DNA of 64,000 nt from Robiginitalea sp. (GCA_024642005.1 JAHECA010000001.1:248001-312000); one strand, 5' to 3'; counted from the first letter of the stretch, positions 7,149 to 17,087 are shown. Numbers and translations: made by a program. The notes: generated by a model not told the origin, from the sequence alone.

Positions 7149-10097
7149 TTAACGGGAAGCCTGCAAAAAAGCCAGCAAGTCTGACATGTCTTCAGGGGTC
7201 ATCCCCTGTTCCAGGCCTTCCGGCATCAGGGAAAGCCCAGAACTGGTAAATCGGCGGATGCGGTCTTTCCGGAAAACCCGTTCTTCACCCCCTGTCAGCT
7301 TCAGGGCTACTTCCTGGTCCGATTCCCTGACCACTACCCCCGTGTAGAACGTGCCGGTTTCATCTACAACGGTATGGGCCAGGTATTCCGGATCGGCTGC
7401 AGCATTCGGATCCAGGATGTCGTGGAGGAGGGTCTCCCGGCTTTTTCGGCCAATTTCGGTAAGGGCCGGGCCCACAGCAGCCCCCGTGTCGCCTATCTGG
7501 TGGCAAGCCGCGCAACGGCCAGCGAACAGGCTCCTGCCCCGGTCAGGGTCACCTGTCAGGGCAAGGGAAGGCCTGAAGGCTTCTATAACCGTGGCGCGTT
7601 GCACCACCCCGGCGTCGGAGAAGAGCTTTTCAGCCCTTTCCCGAATATCAGGGTCTTCAGAGAACAACAGGATGCGCCTGCGCTCCAGATCGAGGTTGAA
7701 CTCGCCCAACTGCACCTTCCTTTCTTCCATCGCCGTCAACAGGGCTCCATGGTAAGCCTCCTTGTGAAGGAGGATATCGGTGGCAAGCCCTCGCGATTCG
7801 GGCCCCAGGCGGTCCCAGGCCGCAAAAAGCATGGTGGGCACCCGCGGGTCGTCTGAATCCCAGAGTTGCCGCAGGGCCTCCCGCTGCAATCCTTGCGGTG
7901 CGCGGCTGTCGAGGAATAGCTCCAGGGTCTCTTTCCGGGCCTCGAAGGGCCCGAGTCCTGCCAGCCTCAGCCAGTCCGTGCGCTCTTCGGAAGGCCGGGT
8001 CGAATCCCTGGCGTACGTCTGGGAGTCCACCAACAAGCGCGTGAGGGTGGCCGATGGGGGAAGGCCCAGGACATTTCTGAAGGCGGCCACCGCGAGTACC
8101 ATGGCACGGTCTGACCCGGCCTCCAGCCTGCCGAGGGGCTGCTCCAGGATCAAAACTGACCCGCTTCTGCCCATTTCAGACCAGCCTGCGGTCAACGCCT
8201 CGAGGGCCGCCGGGGCCGCCGGGTGCAACCCTGTCTCGTTCAGGGAGCCCAGTAAATCTGCAATTTCGGAAAGTGTCGCCGTCTGCCCCATAGCCTCTGC
8301 AAGGTCGCGCAACACAATGCTCCAGGCGCCCGTTTGCCGCCACCTGCCGACATGTTCCTTTAGAAAAGGAGCCGCCTGTGGTTGCAGGGCGGCCGTGCAG
8401 GCCCGCAGCACCCACTGGTCTGATTCCTGCCGGTCGAGAATGCCCGTGATGGCTCGTGCAATGGACTCTTGTCGATCGGTATTGCTTGTCTCTCGCACAC
8501 TGGAAAGGGCCAGCAGGGCCCGCAGCCTTACTCTCGGGTGTTCATCCGCGCAACGTTTCAGGGCTGCCTCGAAAATCCCCGAATGGCTTCCTACCCGTGC
8601 CTCTGCAATTTTGAGGGCATTTTCACGGACCCCTGGGTATGGATCTTCCAACGCGTGCAATAGCCCAGAATCAGAGAGCCCTGTCAGGCCTTCGAGGGTC
8701 CACAGGGCGTGGAGGCGGTGCACGGGGTCCGGGCTTTGCCACAGCACGTGTTCCAGATCTGCAGGGGCAACATGGGGAGTCTCCATCAACAGGAGCCGCT
8801 GGGCCGTAGTTCGCACCCACTGGTTGGGATGCCCGAGGGCATCGACCAGGCCGGCCGGGGTGCCGAAATCCCAGGCAGGGGCCTGCCCGGCGGTTTCCCT
8901 GGGTCGAACCCTGTATATCCTGCCCTGTTGTTTTCCGGCATCCAGGTCGAGGTTCTTTTCCAGTTCGTCCGGAATCCATTCCGGGTGCTCTATTACCGTC
9001 CTGTACATGTCTATTACATAGAGAGACCCGTCGGGCCCAACGGTAAAATTCACCGGGCGGAAGGCCCGGTCTGAACTGGCCAGGAATTCGGTTTTCTCGC
9101 CGTAACGAGAGGTGGCAAAGGCGCTTGAAGCATCGCGCAGGCGGTCGAAATGGACCAGGTTCAGGACCACGTCGGCCACGAAGAGGCCGTGTCCGAAATC
9201 TTCCGGAAAGAGACCCCCTCCGTAGTAGGTAATCCCGCAAGACCCGGAAAAGTAACCGGATTGTTCGGGGTGGTTTACCCGGGTTTCCTGCTCTCCAATA
9301 GGGTATACCCTCGCGAGGCCTTGCTCCTCATGGTCCGAGATATTCACCAGGGCATGGGCCGGTTTGCCGGGCACGCCTTCCAGATACCGGTCTTCGAAGA
9401 CCAGGTGCAGGTTGTGCTCCAGGTTGTGGGTTTCGAACAGGTGCCCCCAGGGGTCCATGGTGAGCTTGTACCCGCCTGACGATTCCCCCACTCTTTCAAT
9501 TCGTGACAGGTCGGAGCGCAAGCGCAGGTCTCCCCCCCTAAGCGGGACAATTGTTTCGGGCCTGCCAGCGAGGTAAGGCGCACCCGAATTGCCTCCGTTG
9601 GCAATATAGATCCAGTTGTCCAGGCCATAGGTAAGGCCGTTGAAATTGTGTTGCAGGTTGTCACTGCTAAAGCCTTCCAGCACCACCTCCCGTGTATCGG
9701 CCCGGCCATCTCCATCGCGGTCGGCAATCCAGATCAGCTCGGGGGGGCTGGCAACCAGAAAACCATTGCGGAAGGGCAGGAAGGAAGAAGCCACGCCCAG
9801 GCTGTCGCTGAAGAGCTCTCGGCGATCGAAAAAACCGTCCCCGTCGGTATCTGCCAGGTGCACCAGCCGGCTTTCGGCATCGCTGAACGGATAGCCGGGC
9901 ATCTCTAAAACAAACACTTGCCCGTTGGGGTCGAAGTGCATCTCAACCGGGTCGAACACCAGAGGCTCTGCCGCCACCCTTTCCATATAAAAACCGGGGT
10001 GAAGTTCAAAGCCGGGGGGCATGGCGGGTTCTGGTTTCATACAACCGGCCATTAAGCAGGCTCCCGTAAGTATCACCAGTGCCTTTGCGGTCTGCAT
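7149..10097 (-). CDS. PVC-type haem-binding lipoprotein (propeller, HEAT repeats, CxxCH)
   Basis: A 982-residue exported lipoprotein (lipobox LMAGC at C19). Residues about 25-400 form the putative dehydrogenase beta-propeller (LADTDGDGFFDRR and similar calcium-loop repeats). About 430-800 are HEAT-like repeats with many LR[AV]LLAL helices. The end is a clear TIGR02603-type haem domain: CAACH at C862-C865-H866, VGPALTEIGRKSRETLL, then ILDPNAAADPEY. It differs from the haem lipoprotein at 3319 by having the TIGR02603 haem end and no discoidin domain. It is convergent with the isomerase-like gene, 6 bases apart. It probably works in extracytoplasmic oxidation together with the neighbouring exported proteins, but this is inferred from context. 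Confidence 0.82.
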   Translation of the reverse strand: MQTAKALVILTGACLMAGCMKPEPAMPPGFELHPGFYMERVAAEPLVFDPVEMHFDPNGQVFVLEMPGYPFSDAESRLVHLADTDGDGFFDRRELFSDSLGVASSFLPFRNGFLVASPPELIWIADRDGDGRADTREVVLEGFSSDNLQHNFNGLTYGLDNWIYIANGGNSGAPYLAGRPETIVPLRGGDLRLRSDLSRIERVGESSGGYKLTMDPWGHLFETHNLEHNLHLVFEDRYLEGVPGKPAHALVNISDHEEQGLARVYPIGEQETRVNHPEQSGYFSGSCGITYYGGGLFPEDFGHGLFVADVVLNLVHFDRLRDASSAFATSRYGEKTEFLASSDRAFRPVNFTVGPDGSLYVIDMYRTVIEHPEWIPDELEKNLDLDAGKQQGRIYRVRPRETAGQAPAWDFGTPAGLVDALGHPNQWVRTTAQRLLLMETPHVAPADLEHVLWQSPDPVHRLHALWTLEGLTGLSDSGLLHALEDPYPGVRENALKIAEARVGSHSGIFEAALKRCADEHPRVRLRALLALSSVRETSNTDRQESIARAITGILDRQESDQWVLRACTAALQPQAAPFLKEHVGRWRQTGAWSIVLRDLAEAMGQTATLSEIADLLGSLNETGLHPAAPAALEALTAGWSEMGRSGSVLILEQPLGRLEAGSDRAMVLAVAAFRNVLGLPPSATLTRLLVDSQTYARDSTRPSEERTDWLRLAGLGPFEARKETLELFLDSRAPQGLQREALRQLWDSDDPRVPTMLFAAWDRLGPESRGLATDILLHKEAYHGALLTAMEERKVQLGEFNLDLERRRILLFSEDPDIRERAEKLFSDAGVVQRATVIEAFRPSLALTGDPDRGRSLFAGRCAACHQIGDTGAAVGPALTEIGRKSRETLLHDILDPNAAADPEYLAHTVVDETGTFYTGVVVRESDQEVALKLTGGEERVFRKDRIRRFTSSGLSLMPEGLEQGMTPEDMSDLLAFLQASR

Positions 10098-10219
10098 AGC
10101 TCAAATTTTTGGGTCCCTGACGGGAATGACCCTCAAAAGATACAAAGTAATGCGAATAGCCGCGATGAATCGAGGGCGCTGGCCGCAAAAACTCCGGTGT
10201 CCTGAAAAGACAACAGAGG

Positions 10220-10750
10220 CTAATGGCCCAGGTAGAGGCCTATGAGCCCTTCGGGTGTTCTGATATGGATGACCCGGTTTTCGCGATCTACCCGGGTGAT
10301 GAAGTCGTCCGAAATAGGAATCAGCAATTCCTTCCCATCTTGCTCGGCCACAAAAAGGGCCTGGGAAGCCTGGTCGTTTACCTCCAGGATGTGTCCCACC
10401 CTGCCGTGAACCTCATCTTCCAGGGCAAACCCGATTACCTCGTGGTAGTAAAAGCGGTTTCCGCTCAGGGGGGGCAAGGCCGAAAGGGGCAGGTATAACT
10501 CGGCCCCCATCAGGCGGTCGGTTGCTTCAAGCCCGACCGCATCCTCAAAAGTAATCCGCAGCAGGTCTGATTTGTGCAGGCGGGCATTCCGAATAAAAAA
10601 TGGAACCAGGTTGTTTCCCAAAGAAACAAGCACTGATTCCATTTGTTCGTATTGCTGGGGATCGTCGGTGTCGAGTTTCGCCAGCAGGTCCCCTTTGATG
10701 CCGTGGCGGGAGACAATCTTACCCAGGTAAAAACAGTCTTCCTTGCGCAT
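10220..10750 (-). CDS. rimM: 16S rRNA processing protein RimM
   Basis: A 176-residue ribosome maturation factor that binds S19 in the 30S head during assembly. The N-terminal RimM barrel shows YLGKIVSRHGIKGDL (family GxxGxxGxV/L motif) and the C-terminal PRC-barrel-like part contains FYYHEVIGF and the ending RTPEGLIGLYL. Length matches the family. It follows rpsP by 16 bases on the same strand, the conserved rpsP-rimM order; trmD and rplS, which often follow in other bacteria, are not here. It should be transcribed from the rpsP promoter. No obvious terminator hairpin was seen in the roughly 120 bases after its stop. Confidence 0.95.
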   Translation of the reverse strand: MRKEDCFYLGKIVSRHGIKGDLLAKLDTDDPQQYEQMESVLVSLGNNLVPFFIRNARLHKSDLLRITFEDAVGLEATDRLMGAELYLPLSALPPLSGNRFYYHEVIGFALEDEVHGRVGHILEVNDQASQALFVAEQDGKELLIPISDDFITRVDRENRVIHIRTPEGLIGLYLGH

Positions 10751-10766
10751 GGCCGGATGGGATTAA

Positions 10767-11453
10767 TTACTTCGCTTCGCTCTCCTCGGCAGCATCTTCG
10801 GCCTCAGCGGCAGGAGCTTCTTCAACGGCAGGAGCTTCCTCAACTACCGGAGTTTCGGCGGCAGCTTCCTCAACTGCAGGAGCTTCAGCCTCAGCGGCCT
10901 CGGCAGCAGGAGCTTCTTCAACGGCAGGAGCTTCAGCCTCAGGGGCCTCGGTAGCAGGGGCTTCTTCAACAGCGGCTTCTACTTCGGCAGCAACTTCGGC
11001 CTCCGCTTCTACGGCAGCAGCCTTGCGTTTTTCATTGGCTTCCTTCTCGGCTTCCAGGGCCTTGGCTCTAGCCTCAGCCTTGGCCTTTTCAAGGCCTACT
11101 TCCTTGGAGCTGATCTTTTGTTGTTTCTCGTCGACCCAGGCCTGGAATTTTTTCTCGGCCTGCTCTTCGGTCAGCGCCCCTTTGCGAATGCCCCCATTGA
11201 GGTGGTGCTTCATCAGCACGCCTTTGTAGGAAAGGATGCGGCGGGCAGTCTCGGTGGGCTGCGCACCGTTCTCGAGCCATTTCACGGAGTGGTCCATGTT
11301 GAGCTCAATGATGGCGGGGTTGGTGTTCGGGTTGTATACCCCGAGTTTCTCGAGGAAACGTCCGTCGCGGTTAGACCGCGCATCGGCGGCCACGATCCAG
11401 TATAAAGGCTTGCCCTTTTTACCGTGTCTTTGCAGTCTGATTTTTACTGGCAT
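10767..11453 (-). CDS. rpsP: 30S ribosomal protein S16 with a long acidic Ala/Glu/Pro tail
   Basis: Residues 1 to about 85 are a normal S16 (MPVKIRLQRHGKKGKPLYWIV, RSNRDGRFLEKLGVYNP, WLENGAQPTETARRIL). The protein is 228 residues long, against roughly 80-100 in most bacteria. The extra part is a charged helical linker rich in Lys, Glu and Ala (about 105-145) and then a low-complexity segment made of EEAPAVEEAPA-like repeats to the end. Extended S16 proteins are seen in other Bacteroidota. The tail is expected to be flexible and solvent-exposed; its role is unknown. The repeat DNA is internally redundant, so tail length probably varies between strains. A good promoter lies 130 bases upstream. 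Confidence 0.95.
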   Translation of the reverse strand: MPVKIRLQRHGKKGKPLYWIVAADARSNRDGRFLEKLGVYNPNTNPAIIELNMDHSVKWLENGAQPTETARRILSYKGVLMKHHLNGGIRKGALTEEQAEKKFQAWVDEKQQKISSKEVGLEKAKAEARAKALEAEKEANEKRKAAAVEAEAEVAAEVEAAVEEAPATEAPEAEAPAVEEAPAAEAAEAEAPAVEEAAAETPVVEEAPAVEEAPAAEAEDAAEESEAK

Positions 11454-11582
11454 ATCACATTAAATTTTGGGGTGCCCGACCCCGGTTATTAATTCGTTAC
11501 AGCTTGCGGCAGCTGTTCAGCCTTGGGCTTTTCGCTCTTATGGGCCAGCCCTGTTGAGGGCCCCGGCCGGTAAAGGCGGGTG

Positions 11583-11590
11583 CAAATATA
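11583..11590 (-). promoter_or_regulatory. Promoter -7 element for rpsP-rimM
   Basis: On the minus strand this reads TATATTTG followed by CACCC, a perfect match to the Bacteroidota -7 consensus TAnnTTTG. No TTTG is visible at the usual -33 distance. It sits about 130 bases upstream of the rpsP start, leaving a long leader that could carry ribosomal-protein autoregulation; I saw no specific structure in it. Confidence 0.55.
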
Positions 11591-11694
11591 GCTGTTTTTT
11601 TAAAATTTCAGAGGCGTTGCCCAAAAATAAAATCTGCACTTTCGCTACATTTATTGGAACCAGCCGCAGGCAAACTCCCTGTGGTCCATTTTAA

Positions 11695-12651
11695 ATGAAA
11701 CCGTATTCCATGGCAGTTTTCAAGCGAAAGAATGACAACGACCTGGGGCTCGATACCCGGGCCGCTGCGAGCAGGTTCAGGGCCCTGAACAAAGACGGCA
11801 CCTTCAACGTCCATAAAACCAATATCCGCTTCTCTGAGAAAATCAATTTTTTCCATGCCCTGGTCAGTATGTCCTGGAGTCGGTTTTTCGGGTGGATCGT
11901 GCTCGGTTATTTTGTGGTTAACCTGCTGTTCGCCTCGATTTATATGGCTGTCGGCGTCGAACACCTCACTGTTGGGGCCGGCCTCTCGCCCCCCGAGCAG
12001 TTCATCGAGGCGTTCTTTTTCAGTGCTCAGACCATAACCACCCTCGGCTACGGCCGGGTAGCGCCAATTGGTGTCCTGGCAAACAGCGTCGCTGCCCTTG
12101 AATCGATGCTCGGGCTGCTCACCTTTGCCCTGGCAACCGGCTTGTTATACGGCCGGTTTTCGAAACCCAGGGCGCGTATCCGCTACAGCGGCCATGCGGT
12201 TATTGCTCCGTACCAGGAAATCAATGGCTTTATGCTCCGTGTTGCCAACCCGCTGAACAACAACCTGCTGGAAGTAGAGGCATCGCTCAGCCTGTCGCTG
12301 CTCCGGAAAAACTCCGAATTGCGGGAATTCCACCAGTTGCCACTCGAGCGCACCCGGGTGGTATTCTTCCCGACCATGTGGACGATCGTACACCCGATAG
12401 ATTCCGCCAGCCCGCTTTTCGGTTTCGACGAAGAAGCCTTCCGCGACCGCGACCCTGAATTCATCGTCCTGCTCAGGGCCTTTGACGAATCGTTTTCCCA
12501 AACCGTCTATTCCCGATCGTCTTACAAGGCCCATGAAGTGCTGTGGGGCCGCAAATTCGTCTATGTGTCCCAGCCCGGTAAAGAGCGGCTCACCGTAGAC
12601 ATCGGCCGCATAGATGAAACGGAAGACGCCACCCTGAATGCGCCTCGTTGA
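11695..12651 (+). CDS. Bacterial inward-rectifier potassium channel (Kir family)
   Basis: A 318-residue membrane protein with the Kir plan. A cytoplasmic N-terminus includes a slide-helix region (INFFHALVSMSWSRFF), then TM1, a pore helix and the selectivity filter T116-L117-G118-Y119-G120, then TM2 (LTFALATGLLYGRFSKP). A C-terminal cytoplasmic immunoglobulin-like domain of about 170 residues follows, with RVANPLNNNLLEVEA and WTIVHPID motifs as in KirBac. It should conduct K+ across the inner membrane. The start at 11695 is used here; the ATG at 11710 (MAVFKRKND) is an equally reasonable start. It is divergent from rpsP and followed 74 bases later by dnaE, with no clear functional link. Confidence 0.92.
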   Translation: MKPYSMAVFKRKNDNDLGLDTRAAASRFRALNKDGTFNVHKTNIRFSEKINFFHALVSMSWSRFFGWIVLGYFVVNLLFASIYMAVGVEHLTVGAGLSPPEQFIEAFFFSAQTITTLGYGRVAPIGVLANSVAALESMLGLLTFALATGLLYGRFSKPRARIRYSGHAVIAPYQEINGFMLRVANPLNNNLLEVEASLSLSLLRKNSELREFHQLPLERTRVVFFPTMWTIVHPIDSASPLFGFDEEAFRDRDPEFIVLLRAFDESFSQTVYSRSSYKAHEVLWGRKFVYVSQPGKERLTVDIGRIDETEDATLNAPR

Positions 12652-12725
12652 TAACTCCTAAAAACTCCCCTTTACCGGCAAGCGGCATTTCCATAATTTT
12701 ATCGGCCTGAACCCGAACTTCACCC

Positions 12726-15700
12726 ATGTACCTGATATTCGACACTGAGACCACCGGGCTCCCCAAACGATGGGACGCCCCGGTGAGCGACACCGACAAC
12801 TGGCCCCGGTGCGTGCAGATTGCCTGGCAATTGCACGATGCCAACGGGGTGTTGCTCGAACAGTTCGACGCTCTGGTGCAGCCAGAAGGGTTCAACATCC
12901 CCTACGAAGCCGAGCAAATACACGGTATTTCCACCCGCCTGGCCCGGCAACAGGGGCAGCCAATTGGCGAGGTGCTGCAGCACTTCAGCGAGGCACTTGG
13001 CAAAACCCGGTTCCTGGTAGGCCAGAATGTGGGTTTCGACATCAATATCCTGGGCGCCGAATTTTTCCGTATCGGGGCCGAAAACCCCCTTGAAAACCTG
13101 CCGGTGCTCGACACCTGCACCGAAGTTACAGCCGAACGCTGCCAGATTCCCGGGGGGCGTGGCGGAAAATTCAAGCTCCCCACCCTCACCGAACTGCACG
13201 CCCACCTGTTCGGGGAACCCTTTGAAGAGGCCCACAATGCCACTGCAGACGTGGAGGCAACCGCCCGTTGTTTCCTCGAACTCATACGGCTGCGCAGTTT
13301 CGCAGCCCAAAGCCTGCAAGTGGGCCCCGATTATTTTACGGCATACGAACTGGCCAATCCCGGCCCGATCGCCCCGATCGGGATCAAACACCTCAACCTC
13401 AAGGAGGCCTCGGCAGCCCTGGCCCGGGAACACGCCCCGGCCGCGCCCGGACTAACCCGCGCCGAGATCCGGGAAAATACCGAAGTACTGGAAACGACCG
13501 TCTTCGCGCACCTGCACAACCACAGCCAGTTCTCGGTACTGCAATCGACCATCGGCATCCGCGAACTGGTCACCGCCACCGCCGCTCAAAACATGCCCGC
13601 CGTGGCACTTACAGACCATGCGAACATGATGGGGGCCTTCCACTTCGTCAAGGAAGTGAAGGCCTACAACGGAGGGCTTACCGAAGAAGACAAGGCAGCG
13701 GGCAAACAGGAGATCATCCCCATACTCGGATGTGAATTCTTCGTCTGCGAAGACCGAAACAACAAATCGGTGAAAGACTACGGCTACCAGGTGGTGATGC
13801 TGGCCAAAAACAAAAAAGGGTACCAGAACCTGGCCAAGATGTCGTCTATCGCTTATACGGAAGGGTTTTACTACGTGCCACGCATCGACCGGGAGGTGGT
13901 GGAGCGCTATAAAGACAACCTCATCGTGCTTACCGGAAACCTCTATGGGGAAGTGCCGGCCAAGATTTTGAACCAGGGCGAAAAGCAGGCCGAAGAGGCC
14001 CTGCTCTGGTGGAAGGAACAATTCGGAGACGACCTGTACGTGGAGCTCATGCGCCACGGGCAGGAAGACGAAGACCGGGCCAACCAGAGCCTGGTGACCC
14101 TGGCCCGCCGGCACGGAATTTCGCTGGTGGCTACCAACAATACCTACTACTGCCGGAAAGACGACGCCGAGGCCCACGATATCTTGCTCTGCGTGAAGGA
14201 AGGGGAGAAAAAAGCCACCCCAATCGGCCGCGGGCGCGGGTACCGGTTTGGCTTCCCCAACCAGGAATACTACTTCAAGTCGCCCGGGCAGATGAAGGAG
14301 CTGTTCCACGACTTGCCCGAAAGCATCCAGTCCATAGCGGAAATCATCGGCAAGATCGTCCCCTTCGACCTGGCCCGCGAAGTGTTGCTGCCCAAGTTCG
14401 AAATACCGGAAACCTTCAAAGTTGCCGACGACCAGGCCGACGGCGGCAAGCGGGGCGAAAACGCCTACCTGAGGCACATTACCTACCGGGGGGCCGAAAA
14501 CCGCTACCCAGAAGTTACCGACCCCATCAGGGAACGCATCGATTTCGAACTGACCACCATCGAAAATTCGGGCTATCCGGGGTATTTCCTTATTGTGGAA
14601 GACTTCATTCGCGAGGCCCGGAACATGGGGGTTTCCGTGGGGCCCGGCCGGGGTTCTGCAGCCGGTTCCGTGGTAGCTTACTGCCTGGGCATCACCAATA
14701 TTGACCCCCTGAAGTACGACCTGCTCTTCGAGCGCTTCCTGAACCCCGACAGGGTCTCCATGCCCGATATCGATATCGACTTCGACGACGAGGGCCGTTC
14801 CCGGGTTATGGACTATGTGATTGGGAAATACGGTGCCAACCAGGTGGCGCAGATTATCACCTACGGCACTATGGCAGCCAAGTCTTCGATTCGCGATACG
14901 GCCCGGGTGCTCGACCTGCCCCTGGGCGATGCAGACCGCATTGCCAAGCTCATCCCCAACATGTCCAAACTGGGCAAAATCTTCGGCCAGCCCGAGGCTG
15001 AGCTGCGGAAGAAATTCCGGTCAGACGAATGGGAAAAGGTAACCCAGCTGCTCAGCATCTCTGAGGGAGACGACCTGGAGGCGCAGACCGTGAATATGGC
15101 CTGCATGCTCGAAGGGTCGCTCCGCAACACGGGCATCCATGCCTGCGGGGTTATCATCACCCCCGACGACATCACGAATTTCGTGCCGGTGGCCACGGCC
15201 AAGGACTCCGACCTGTTCGTGACGCAGTTCGACAACTCGGTGGTGGAAAGCGCCGGCCTGCTGAAAATGGACTTTCTGGGCCTGAAGACCCTAACCCTGA
15301 TCAAAGACACCGTTAAAATCGTAAAGGCCCGGCAGGGGCTCGAACTCGACCCGGATGCCTTCCCCCTCGACGACGAAAAGACCTACGAGCTCTTCCAGCG
15401 GGGCGAAACGGTGGGGATTTTCCAGTACGAATCGCCCGGGATGCAAAAGCACCTCAAGGAGCTCAAGCCCACGGTGTTCGACGACCTCATTGCCATGAAC
15501 GCCCTGTACCGGCCCGGGCCCATGGAATACATCCCCAGCTTTGTGGCCCGCAAACACGGGCAGGAAGCGATCACATACGACCTCCCCGAAATGGAGGAGA
15601 ACCTAAAGGAAACCTACGGCATTACGGTTTACCAGGAGCAGGTAATGCTGCTCTCCCAGAAGCTCGCCGGGTTCTCCAAGGGGGAGGCCGACGTGCTGCG

Positions 15701-17087
15701 CAAGGCCATGGGGAAAAAGATTTTTGCCCTGCTGCAAAAGCTCCAGCCCAAATTCCTCGACGGAGGGGTGGCGAACGGGCATCCGCGCGAGGTGCTCGAA
15801 AAAATCTGGAAAGACTGGGAGGCCTTTGCCTCCTATGCCTTCAACAAGAGCCACTCCACCTGCTACGCCTACATCGCCTACCAGACCGCCTACCTGAAGG
15901 CCCATTACCCTGCTGAATACATGGCTGCGGTGCTGTCGAACAACATGAACGACATCAAGCAGGTAACCTTCTTTATGGAGGAATGCCGGCGCATGGGTCT
16001 GGAGGTGCTTGGCCCGGACGTAAACGAGTCCTACTACAAGTTCGCGGTAAACAAAGACAACAAGGTGCGCTTCGGGATGGGCGCCATTAAGGGGGTCGGC
16101 CGCTCAGCCGTAGAAACCATTGTGGAGAAACGCAAGGCCGACGGGCCCTACCAGTCGCTGTTCGACCTGGTCAAACGCGTCGATCTCAGGGCAGCCAACA
16201 AGAAGGCCTTTGAAAACCTGGCCCTGGCAGGCAGCTTTGACTCCCTGTCCAGCGCCCACCGGGCCCAGTATTTTGATATGGGCACCGACGGGATCGCCTT
16301 CCTGGAAAAGGTGATGCGATTCGGGGCACGCTACCAGGAAAGTGTGAACTCTTCGCAGGTAAGCCTCTTCGGGGGCAGCAGCGAGGTGCTGATCGCCGAA
16401 CCGGAAATTCCGCCCTGTGAACCCTGGGGCACGCTCGAAACGCTCAAGCGGGAAAAGGAAGTGGTGGGCATCTATATTTCGGGCCACCCCCTCGACGACT
16501 TCAGAACCGAGATGCAGGCCTTCTGCAATACAGAGGTACAGGCACTGGCCGATCTGACCTCGCAGGTGAACCGCGAACTTTCCCTGGCAGGGGTCATAAC
16601 CGATGTGCAGCACCGCGTATCCAAAAATGGGAAAGGCTGGGCCGCCTTTACCCTTGAAGACTATTCCGACAGTTATGAGTTCCGGGTTTTCGGGGAAGAA
16701 TACCTGAAATACCGGCACTTTCTGACCATTAATGCCTTTGTTTTCCTCAAGGTATTCGTGCGGGAAGGCTGGTCTAATCGCGACACCGGCCAGAAAGGAG
16801 ACCCAAGGCTGCAGTTCAATCAGGTAATGCTGCTGCAGGACGTGATGGAGGCCTTTGCCAAAAAACTGACCATCCAGCTCGACATCGGCCAGCTGCACGA
16901 AGCCCGAATCAGGCAGCTGCAAGATACCCTGAGGTCGTTTAAAGGGTCGCACCCCTTAAGTTTTACCGTTTACCAGGCGGAAGATGAAATCAAGGTTAGC
17001 CTGTCAAGCCGCAAGCAGAAAGTTCAGATCAATTCCGAATTGCTCACCACCCTGCAAAAGCAGGAGGTACACTTCAAGCTGAACTAG
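12726..17087 (+). CDS. dnaE: DNA polymerase III alpha subunit with N-terminal proofreading exonuclease
   Basis: A 1453-residue replicative polymerase. Residues 1 to about 190 are a DnaQ-type DEDD 3'-5' exonuclease (MYLIFDTETTG with D6 and E8, later HNATADVEATARCF). A PHP domain begins near 259 (FAHLHNHSQFSVLQS), followed by the PolC/DnaE palm with catalytic aspartates in PDIDIDFDDEGR (D681, D683, D685). The fingers, beta-clamp-binding region, helix-hairpin-helix and a C-terminal OB fold (SLAGVITDVQHRVSKNGKGW) come next. Unlike E. coli, where DnaE and DnaQ are separate, proofreading is fused to the polymerase here, a layout familiar in Bacteroidota. Its length suggests it is the main replicase, in contrast to the shorter DnaE2-like gene at 49.9 kb. 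Confidence 0.95.
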   Translation: MYLIFDTETTGLPKRWDAPVSDTDNWPRCVQIAWQLHDANGVLLEQFDALVQPEGFNIPYEAEQIHGISTRLARQQGQPIGEVLQHFSEALGKTRFLVGQNVGFDINILGAEFFRIGAENPLENLPVLDTCTEVTAERCQIPGGRGGKFKLPTLTELHAHLFGEPFEEAHNATADVEATARCFLELIRLRSFAAQSLQVGPDYFTAYELANPGPIAPIGIKHLNLKEASAALAREHAPAAPGLTRAEIRENTEVLETTVFAHLHNHSQFSVLQSTIGIRELVTATAAQNMPAVALTDHANMMGAFHFVKEVKAYNGGLTEEDKAAGKQEIIPILGCEFFVCEDRNNKSVKDYGYQVVMLAKNKKGYQNLAKMSSIAYTEGFYYVPRIDREVVERYKDNLIVLTGNLYGEVPAKILNQGEKQAEEALLWWKEQFGDDLYVELMRHGQEDEDRANQSLVTLARRHGISLVATNNTYYCRKDDAEAHDILLCVKEGEKKATPIGRGRGYRFGFPNQEYYFKSPGQMKELFHDLPESIQSIAEIIGKIVPFDLAREVLLPKFEIPETFKVADDQADGGKRGENAYLRHITYRGAENRYPEVTDPIRERIDFELTTIENSGYPGYFLIVEDFIREARNMGVSVGPGRGSAAGSVVAYCLGITNIDPLKYDLLFERFLNPDRVSMPDIDIDFDDEGRSRVMDYVIGKYGANQVAQIITYGTMAAKSSIRDTARVLDLPLGDADRIAKLIPNMSKLGKIFGQPEAELRKKFRSDEWEKVTQLLSISEGDDLEAQTVNMACMLEGSLRNTGIHACGVIITPDDITNFVPVATAKDSDLFVTQFDNSVVESAGLLKMDFLGLKTLTLIKDTVKIVKARQGLELDPDAFPLDDEKTYELFQRGETVGIFQYESPGMQKHLKELKPTVFDDLIAMNALYRPGPMEYIPSFVARKHGQEAITYDLPEMEENLKETYGITVYQEQVMLLSQKLAGFSKGEADVLRKAMGKKIFALLQKLQPKFLDGGVANGHPREVLEKIWKDWEAFASYAFNKSHSTCYAYIAYQTAYLKAHYPAEYMAAVLSNNMNDIKQVTFFMEECRRMGLEVLGPDVNESYYKFAVNKDNKVRFGMGAIKGVGRSAVETIVEKRKADGPYQSLFDLVKRVDLRAANKKAFENLALAGSFDSLSSAHRAQYFDMGTDGIAFLEKVMRFGARYQESVNSSQVSLFGGSSEVLIAEPEIPPCEPWGTLETLKREKEVVGIYISGHPLDDFRTEMQAFCNTEVQALADLTSQVNRELSLAGVITDVQHRVSKNGKGWAAFTLEDYSDSYEFRVFGEEYLKYRHFLTINAFVFLKVFVREGWSNRDTGQKGDPRLQFNQVMLLQDVMEAFAKKLTIQLDIGQLHEARIRQLQDTLRSFKGSHPLSFTVYQAEDEIKVSLSSRKQKVQINSELLTTLQKQEVHFKLN

